A stretch of DNA of 64,000 bases. It comes from Sphingomonas sp. RIT328 (GTDB taxonomy: Bacteria; Pseudomonadota; Alphaproteobacteria; Sphingomonadales; Sphingomonadaceae). Both the position numbers and the translations under genes were made by a program. The notes under the pieces were generated by a model that worked only from the letters and a program-made list of their open reading frames with translations, had not been told where the DNA came from and did not search any database. Shown here in pieces: positions 56,817 through 64,000 of the stretch; positions within the stretch are counted from its first letter, which is position 1; each line of letters begins with the position of its first letter. Location: contig NZ_JFYV01000017.1 of NCBI RefSeq assembly GCF_000632225.1, positions 1 through 64,000 on the forward strand, in the 5' to 3' direction.

Positions 56817-57731
56817 TTACGCGGGCTTTATCGACGCATGAGGCGCGGCGAGCGGCAGCCGTATCCGGCAGGTCATGCCGCGCGCGCCGAAGGTGAGCGT
56901 CACCTCGGCATCGATCTCATAGGCCAGCGCGCGGGTGAGCAGTTCGAGACCGAAGCCCTCGCGCGCGGGCGGGCCGGCGCCGTCGCGGCTCGTCTCGTTC
57001 CAGTCCAGGCGCAGCTGCGCGTCGGGCGCCTCCTCGACCGTCCAGCGTACCGCCAGCGTGCCATCATCGCGGCTCAGCGCGCCATGCTGGACCGCATTGT
57101 CGGTCAGCTCGTGCAGCGCGAGGCCGAATTGTTCGGCGAGCTGCGGCGGCAGCCGCACCTCGGGGCCGCCATAATCGACCCGCCCGCCGAGCTGATGCGC
57201 GAGCAAGGCGTCGACCAGCAAGGTCTCGAGATCGACGCCACGGTCGCCCGCGCCCATGATCTGGCTTTGCGTCCGCGCCACTGCGGCGAGCCGGCCGTCG
57301 AAGCGATAGCGATAGTCGTCGATCGTCTCGCTGGTTTCGGCGGTGCGCCGCGCGATCGAGCGGATGATCGCCAGCGTGTTGCGCACCCGGTGATGGAGCG
57401 TGTAGCGGCGGCGCCGTTCGCTCGCGAGGCCGTCGCACAGATCGGTGACGTCGACCGCGACGCCCTGCCATCCGTCCGCGTCGGGCACGCCGCTCAACCG
57501 CAGCCAGCGATAGGCCTCTGCCGGCGCGAGCCGCACGCGCACGTCGGCGCTGAACAGCGCCAGACCGGCAGCGCGGCGCCATTGCGCGCCGAGCCGGTCG
57601 TAATCGTCGGGATGGACGCTGATCGCATCGTCGGCCGCGCGGAGAAAGCGCAGCGCCGCGCCGTCCGCCGCCGCATGCCAGGCCAGAGGGGCGATCGGAT
57701 CGGCAGCGGCGGCGGGATCACCCAAGGGCAT
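56817..57731 (-). CDS. HWE-family sensor histidine kinase
   Basis: A 304-aa cytoplasmic kinase. The N-terminal 120 residues resemble a PAS domain (VHPDDYDRLGAQWRRA, the latter part WQGVAVDVTDLC). The dimerisation/phospho-acceptor helix has HHRVRNTLAIIRSIARRTAE, and the catalytic part has ALHELTDNAVQHGAL, the WNE motif that names the family, and GFGLELLTRAL. No membrane segment is seen, so it senses a soluble signal or redox/light through PAS. The start at ATG 57731 overlaps the end of the Crp/Fnr gene by 14 bp, so the two are coupled. The single-domain receiver gene nearby may be its partner. Confidence 0.9.
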   Translation of the reverse strand: MPLGDPAAAADPIAPLAWHAAADGAALRFLRAADDAISVHPDDYDRLGAQWRRAAGLALFSADVRVRLAPAEAYRWLRLSGVPDADGWQGVAVDVTDLCDGLASERRRRYTLHHRVRNTLAIIRSIARRTAETSETIDDYRYRFDGRLAAVARTQSQIMGAGDRGVDLETLLVDALLAHQLGGRVDYGGPEVRLPPQLAEQFGLALHELTDNAVQHGALSRDDGTLAVRWTVEEAPDAQLRLDWNETSRDGAGPPAREGFGLELLTRALAYEIDAEVTLTFGARGMTCRIRLPLAAPHASIKPA

Positions 57732-58470
57732 CGAGATGCCGTCCTTCGTGGTCGAGGTGGAGATAGGCCGGATTGAACATCGCGACATCGCACAGACCGT
57801 CAAGATCAAGTGCCTCGAATTCGCGTCCTTTCCAGCGGATCAACTGGCGCGAGCGCAACTCCTGCACCATCCGGTTGACATGCACCGGCGTCATGCCGGT
57901 CGCCTCGGCGAGATCGGTCTGGGTCAGCGGGATTTCGCAGCGCAGCCCGTCGATCATCCCGACCGCGCGCAGGCGGAAGATCAGCTCGCAGAATAGGTGC
58001 GACAGGCGTTCGAGCGCGTCGCGCTGGCCGAGATTGACCGTCCATTCGCGCTGGATCGCCGCGGTGGTCAGCGAATCCCACCACAGCGCCTGATGGACGC
58101 GCGGGCCGAGCGCCGCCAGATCGTCGATCTGGTCGCGGGTCAGCTCGACATAGCGGACCTGGGTCAGCGCGCCGATCGAATGATCCATTTTGCGCAGGAT
58201 CGAGCCGTGGATGTCACACAGATCGCCGGGCAGATGGAGGGCGATGATCTGGCGGCGGCCGTCTTCGAGCGTCTTGTAGCGGAACGCCCAGCCCTCGAGG
58301 ATCAGCGGCACGCCGCGCGGCCGATCGCCTTCGCGGATCAGATCGCGGCGCTGGCGGGCGACGAGCGCCGATCCGCCGCAGGCGCTATTGATCGCATTCC
58401 GTTCCTCGGGCGAGAAGACGGTGAAATGTCGTAACCGGGCGAGCAGGCGGTGAGCGGGCGGGGCAGACAT
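57718..58470 (-). CDS. Crp/Fnr-family transcriptional regulator
   Basis: A 250-aa regulator. Cyclic-nucleotide-binding-like beta-roll at about 25-130 (REGDRPRGVPLILEGWAFRY, IIALHLPGDLCDIHGSI), then a long helix and a winged HTH with IPLTQTDLAEATGMTPVHVN and RMVQELRSRQLIRWKG. The N-terminus has only one cysteine (SACGG), so it is not an iron-sulfur Fnr. Members of this form occur with HWE kinases in alphaproteobacteria. ATG 58470 with AGGTCGC upstream is chosen over the frame open to 58524. It is the first gene of a leftward pair and is divergent from the receiver gene. Confidence 0.9.
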   Translation of the reverse strand: MSAPPAHRLLARLRHFTVFSPEERNAINSACGGSALVARQRRDLIREGDRPRGVPLILEGWAFRYKTLEDGRRQIIALHLPGDLCDIHGSILRKMDHSIGALTQVRYVELTRDQIDDLAALGPRVHQALWWDSLTTAAIQREWTVNLGQRDALERLSHLFCELIFRLRAVGMIDGLRCEIPLTQTDLAEATGMTPVHVNRMVQELRSRQLIRWKGREFEALDLDGLCDVAMFNPAYLHLDHEGRHLDALG

Positions 58471-58568
58471 GGTGCGACCTGACAGCATTTGTCGCGCCTG
58501 CTCGTTCACCCATGTTAACGCCAACCATTACTGAGGCTTTATCCCGCGATTTAGCAAGGAGTAGCGCA

Positions 58569-58955
58569 ATGACGTCAGGGATATCGCCGCTCGCCGGCAA
58601 GGCGGTGCTCGTCGTCGAGGACGAATATATGATCGCCGACGACCTCGCGCGCGAGTTGCGCGGCGCCGGCGCGCATGTCGTCGGGCCGGCGGCATCGCTG
58701 CCGCAGGCGATGCGGCTGAGCGACGCGGGGGCGCTCGACCTTGCGATTCTCGACATCAATCTGCGCGAGATGCTCGTCTATCCGCTGATCGACGCGCTGC
58801 TCGCCGCGGGCGTGAAGGTCCTGCTGACCAGCGGCTATGACGAGGCGATGATCCTCGACCGCTATCACGATCTGCCGCGCTGCGAGAAACCGGTGACCAC
58901 CGAACGCCTGCGCCGCGCGGCGGAGGCGTTGTTCGACGAGGCGGCGCGCGGGTAG
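58569..58955 (+). CDS. Single-domain response regulator
   Basis: A 128-aa receiver without an output domain. KAVLVVEDEYMIADDLAREL at the start gives the acidic pocket; the phospho-acceptor is in LDLAILDINLRE (Asp about 59). LLTSGYDEAMI is typical of the group that works with HWE kinases, and the Lys is in RCEKPVTTERL. ATG 58569 has a good AAGGAG at seven bases. The gene is divergent from the Crp/Fnr-HWE pair, with 98 bp shared, so a phosphotransfer between them is plausible. Confidence 0.9.
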   Translation: MTSGISPLAGKAVLVVEDEYMIADDLARELRGAGAHVVGPAASLPQAMRLSDAGALDLAILDINLREMLVYPLIDALLAAGVKVLLTSGYDEAMILDRYHDLPRCEKPVTTERLRRAAEALFDEAARG

Positions 58956-59035
58956 GGCGGCGGTCGGCCGCGCTGGGTTTCCGAGCGGCGAACCCGGCAA
59001 TGGCCTGGCGCCGTGTATCCGCTTGAGCCTGACCC

Positions 59036-59135
59036 ATGCCGGTGCTCCCCGCAGGCCGGAGCGCAGGGTTGCGTCGCGCCGCCAGCCGTCGCTCTTTGTG
59101 GCAGTGGAATCCCGCCGGCGTGGGAACAGTGGTGC
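59036..59135 (-). repeat. Tail-module repeat of the MITE-like family (in gap 58956-59370)
   Basis: The 415-bp gap between the receiver gene and pnp holds this copy in reverse orientation: GTGCTCCCCGCAGGCCGGAGC at one end and GGAATCCCGCCGGCGTGGGA at the other, with GCCAGCCGTCGCTCTTTGTG between. The same spacer type (CAGCCGTTGCTTTGCTTG) occurs in copy B. Apart from the pnp terminator I see nothing else in this gap. Confidence 0.65.
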
Positions 59136-59316
59136 TTCTACGCGCTTTTGCCACCTTCGCGCAGAGACCGATCGCGTGCGCATAGGGATGCGCTGCCCCG
59201 CCAGCAGCGTCCACGGTGGCGCCGGGCGCCCCTCCCGCTCGGCGTTCCCCGCAGTGTCAGACGTCGGAGTTTGCCCGACCGTGGAGCGGCTGGAATGAGG
59301 CCTCAATCCCCATAAC

Positions 59317-59348
59317 AAAAGGGGCCCGGCATCGCTGCCGGACCCCTT
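59317..59348 (-). terminator. Intrinsic terminator of pnp
   Basis: AAGGGG-C-CCGGC pairs with GCCGG-A-CCCCTT around loop ATCGCT. On the minus strand TTTTGTTA follows. It lies 23 bases after the pnp stop. Confidence 0.85.
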
Positions 59349-59370
59349 CGTGTCACGAGGACGCGATCGA

Positions 59371-61746
<2,376 letters not shown>

Positions 61747-61930
61747 GTATTTTCCTTCACTCCGGCGGGCAGATCCCGGCCGGGGCCTATATCGCGGGCT
61801 AGCCGGCCCGCGTCGGTGTGGAGCGTTGTGTCGCTCCGGTGGATCGGGGCCGGATTGCCCGTCTCCGCTCAGCCGGCATCATGCCGGTATTCGAAAATTC
61901 CGTGGCCGCTCATAGCACGGCGATACGAAA

Positions 61931-61952
61931 AGGGCGACCCGAAGGTCGCCCT
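61931..61952 (-). terminator. Hairpin between rpsO and pnp
   Basis: GGGCGACC and GGTCGCCC form a perfect 8-bp stem with a CGAA loop (TTCG on the transcribed strand), followed by TTTTCG on the minus strand. It lies five bases after the rpsO stop, so it could end rpsO transcripts or serve as an RNase III site. Confidence 0.8.
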
Positions 61953-61956
61953 CTTG

Positions 61957-62226
61957 TTACTTGCGAAGGCCGAGCTTCGCGATCAGGTCCAGATACCGCT
62001 GGCCGTCGGTCTTGCGCAGATAGTCGAGCAGCGAGCGCCGCTTGTTGACCATCATCAGCAGCCCGCGGCGCGAATGGTTGTCCTTCTTGTGACCCTTGAA
62101 ATGCTCGGTCAGGTTCTTGATGCGCTCCGACAGGATCGCGACCTGCACCTCGGGCGAACCGGTGTCGCCTTCCTGGCGGGCGTGTTCCTTGACCAGCTCG
62201 GTCTTGCGTTCGGCGGTGATCGTCAT
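61957..62226 (-). CDS. rpsO: 30S ribosomal protein S15
   Basis: An 89-aa ribosomal protein that binds 16S rRNA early in 30S assembly. All family marks are present: [40 protein letters not shown], then [20 protein letters not shown] and the end [12 protein letters not shown]. Standard length and start. It sits between truB (21 bp) and pnp. In many bacteria S15 represses its own translation by binding its leader RNA, and the short gap to truB would have to hold that site; no clear pseudoknot was recognised by eye. Confidence 0.99.
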   Translation of the reverse strand: MTITAERKTELVKEHARQEGDTGSPEVQVAILSERIKNLTEHFKGHKKDNHSRRGLLMMVNKRRSLLDYLRKTDGQRYLDLIAKLGLRK

Positions 62227-62247
62227 GCGTCAGTCCTCGACATCGTG

Positions 62248-63246
62248 TCACAGATTGAAGCCGCGGACGACGCGGGCCTCATGGCCCTCGACCGCTACCA
62301 GCGCGACCGGCTTGTCGCCGTCACACGCGAAATAGGGGCCATCGTCCTCGACAATCCCGGTCAGAACGCGCCCCTGGCGGAGCGCCCCTGCCTGATCGGG
62401 GGAGAGGGATAGAGCCGGGATGTCGTCCAGCCCCGCCCTCAACGGCAGGATCAATTGTTCAAGGGTGCGCGCCATAGCGGCCTCAGACAATTTGTCCAGC
62501 GATATCGCCGGGGTGAGGGTGAAGGGGCCGGCCTTGGTGCGGCGGAGCATGGTGACGTGCCCGACCGTACCCAGCGCCAGTGCGATGTCGCGCGCCAGGC
62601 TGCGGATATAGGTGCCCTTCGAGACGTGCGCGGTGAGGGTAAGTTCGGGCAATTCCTCCCCTGCAAGGGGAGGGGGACCATCCGAAGGATGGTGGAGGGG
62701 GGCTTCCCCAAGAGGTGCCGCCTGTGGAAGCCCCCCTCCACCACCGGCTGACGCCGGCGGTCCCCCTCCCCATCCTGGGGAGGAGTAGAGCGCGTGGATC
62801 GTCACCGCGCGGCTCGCCAGCACCACCTCTTCGCCCGCCCGCGCGAGGTCATAGGCCCGCGCGCCATCCACCTTCAGCGCCGAATAGGCCGGCGGCACCT
62901 GCGTGATCGGCCCGGTGAAGCGCGGCAGCACCGCTGCGACCTGTACCGCGGTCGGCCGCACGTCGGAGGTCGCGATCACCACGCCCTCTGCATCAAGCGT
63001 GTCGGTCTGCTCGCCGAAACGGATCGTGAAATCGTAGACCTTGTCGCTGTCGAGCATCCGTCCGGCGAGCTTGGTCGCCTCGCCGACCGCGACCGGCAGC
63101 ACGCCGGTGGCGAGCGGATCGAGCGTGCCGCCGTGGCCGACCTTCCACTTGCCATAGTCGCCCTGCCGCAACGCGCGCTTGACCGCGGAGACGACCTGCG
63201 TGCTGCCGAGCCCGAGGGGTTTGTCGATGATGATCCAGCCGTGCAT
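62248..63246 (-). CDS. truB: tRNA pseudouridine-55 synthase with a repeat-encoded insert
   Basis: Makes pseudouridine 55 in the T-loop of tRNA. MHGWIIIDKPLGLGSTQVVS, the catalytic motif KVGHGGTLDPLATGVLPV (Asp43), VPPAYSALKVDGARAYDLAR and SKGTYIRSLARDIA are all present, so the enzyme core is complete. Between about residues 155 and 198 there are some 44 extra residues rich in Gly and Pro (SSPGWGGGPPASAGGGGG, then PLHHPSDGPPPLAGEE) encoded by a palindromic repeat. The repeat is the third copy of the met-operon family. Without it the length would be about 288 aa, near the family norm. ATG 63246 is chosen over the upstream frame. It follows the M50 gene by 10 bp. Confidence 0.95.
   Translation of the reverse strand: MHGWIIIDKPLGLGSTQVVSAVKRALRQGDYGKWKVGHGGTLDPLATGVLPVAVGEATKLAGRMLDSDKVYDFTIRFGEQTDTLDAEGVVIATSDVRPTAVQVAAVLPRFTGPITQVPPAYSALKVDGARAYDLARAGEEVVLASRAVTIHALYSSPGWGGGPPASAGGGGGLPQAAPLGEAPLHHPSDGPPPLAGEELPELTLTAHVSKGTYIRSLARDIALALGTVGHVTMLRRTKAGPFTLTPAISLDKLSEAAMARTLEQLILPLRAGLDDIPALSLSPDQAGALRQGRVLTGIVEDDGPYFACDGDKPVALVAVEGHEARVVRGFNL
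62654..62784. repeat. Palindromic repeat, met-operon family, copy 3, inside truB
   Basis: Same module order as copy 2: CCTCCCCTGCAAGGGGAGG, ACCATCCGAAGGATGGT, the long stem TGGAGGGGGGCTTCCCC with its partner GGAAGCCCCCCTCCA, CCGGCTGACGCCGG, and the closing CCCCTCCCCATCCTGGGGAGG. Bases in the stems have changed in pairs relative to copies 1 and 2. The whole element is open in the truB frame with no stop codon. Confidence 0.92.
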
Positions 63247-63256
63247 CGGCAGCGCG

Positions 63257-63946
63257 TTAGGCGATCGCCTGCGCCAAGGCCAGAAACCAGCCGACGATCG
63301 CCTGGGCCGGCGGCCCGACCACACGGCCGACCAGATCGGCGCGCGGGACGATCATCGGCAGCACGACGAGCACGAGGATCAGCAGCAGGAAGCCGAACCG
63401 CCCGATCTTGGCATATTGCGCGGCGAGCGGACGCGGCAGCAGCCCCTCGACGACATGGCCGCCGTCGAAGGGCGGCATCGGCAGCAGGTTGAAGATCGCG
63501 AGGAAGACATTGACGAGCAGGAAGTTGACGAGATTGGCGAGCAGGAATCCGCCGATCCCGCCGGGTGCCGTGCCGCCCGCGCTCGCGGCGATCGCGCCGA
63601 TCGCCACCGCGGCGATCGTCGCCAGCAGGAAGTTCATGCCCGGACCCGCCAGCGCCACCGCGACCATGCCCCAGCGCGGGTTGCGCAGCCGTTGCGCGAT
63701 CACCGGCACCGGCTTCGCCCAACCGAACACCGGCGCACCGGCGATGGCGAGGCCGAGCGGCAGGATCACCGTGCCGACCGGATCGACGTGGCGAAGCGGG
63801 TTGAAGCTCAGCCGGCGCTGCTCCTGCGCGGTCGGATCGCCGAGCCACTTCGCCATCCAGCCATGCGCCACCTCATGGAAGACGATCGCGATCACCAGCG
63901 GGATGATCCATACCGCCGTGCGGTAGACGATGTGTTCGGGGTTCAT
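63257..63946 (-). CDS. Site-2-type membrane metalloprotease (M50)
   Basis: A 229-aa intramembrane zinc protease. The zinc motif is HEVAH in the first helix (IPLVIAIVFHEVAHGWMAKW) and the third ligand is in NLLPMPPFDGGHV. GPGMNFLLATIAAV forms another helix, so there are five to six membrane segments. It has no PDZ or CBS domain, so it is a short-form member rather than RseP. The likely substrate is an unknown membrane protein. ATG 63946 is the family start (MNPEHIVYRTAVWIIPLVIA). It leads the leftward gene row M50 - truB - rpsO - pnp. The last 54 bases of the window hold nothing recognisable. Confidence 0.93.
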   Translation of the reverse strand: MNPEHIVYRTAVWIIPLVIAIVFHEVAHGWMAKWLGDPTAQEQRRLSFNPLRHVDPVGTVILPLGLAIAGAPVFGWAKPVPVIAQRLRNPRWGMVAVALAGPGMNFLLATIAAVAIGAIAASAGGTAPGGIGGFLLANLVNFLLVNVFLAIFNLLPMPPFDGGHVVEGLLPRPLAAQYAKIGRFGFLLLILVLVVLPMIVPRADLVGRVVGPPAQAIVGWFLALAQAIA

Positions 63947-64000
63947 GCGCAGCGATATGGCGCGGGGCAGGGCGGTGCGCCAGTGCGGAGACGCACGCCT

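Overview
The window is high-GC DNA from an alphaproteobacterium, most likely Sphingomonas or a close sphingomonad. The reasons are a PhoK-type alkaline phosphatase, the cell-cycle regulator CtrA with a CtrA box and a GANTC site upstream, an HWE-family histidine kinase, a split methionine synthase, the order M50 protease - truB - rpsO - pnp, and intergenic palindromic repeat families that look typical of sphingomonads. Nothing suggests a plasmid, prophage or large island. I found no rRNA, tRNA or CRISPR array.

Layout. 1-4.6 kb: a TonB-dependent receptor cut by the left edge, with a Fur-like palindrome upstream, then dcd, a Nudix hydrolase, an ABM-family monooxygenase and an FAD-dependent dehydrogenase. 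5.2-8.9 kb: a TetR regulator and a DctB/DctD-type two-component system whose regulator lacks the GAFTGA loop. 8.9-15.6 kb: a TetR repressor divergent from a complete tripartite RND efflux operon, with a perfect 20-bp palindrome between them. 16.2-21.1 kb: a glycosyltransferase/metallophosphoesterase pair, a Pit phosphate transporter and a CDF metal transporter. 21.2-25.1 kb: an AbrB/Doc toxin-antitoxin pair, then a ScfR-type regulator next to isocitrate lyase (glyoxylate shunt). 25.3-27.3 kb: a frameshifted DUF805 gene, an aldo/keto reductase and two small lipoproteins.

27.3-33.4 kb is a methionine-cycle operon: an ArsR-methyltransferase fusion behind a perfect 22-bp palindrome, metF, and methionine synthase split into two genes. 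Each of the two internal gaps is filled by a palindromic repeat whose last arm supplies the next gene's Shine-Dalgarno sequence. 33.4-45.5 kb: small secreted and membrane proteins, a cation/proton antiporter, a beta-helix protein, a sialidase-like protein, a PhoK-like phosphatase divergent from DsbD, and the three-gene ATP-grasp / alpha-E / transglutaminase-like cluster. 45.5-53.3 kb: a large catalase, a SleB-type hydrolase, Bpt, threonine ammonia-lyase and an amidohydrolase. 53.5-59 kb: ctrA, an AI-2E-family permease, an FAH-family hydrolase, and a Crp/Fnr - HWE kinase - receiver signalling group. 59.3-64 kb: the RNA-processing and translation block pnp-rpsO-truB and an M50 protease.

The most striking signal is the mobile-looking palindromic repeats. 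One family has two intergenic copies in the met operon and a third copy inserted in frame within truB, adding about 44 residues to an essential-type RNA-modifying enzyme. A second family, MITE-like and about 250 bp long, has two full copies in opposite orientation 30 kb apart, and its tail module recurs at three more places. Three convincing genes of 52-59 codons and one frameshifted gene were also found by reading the sequence.
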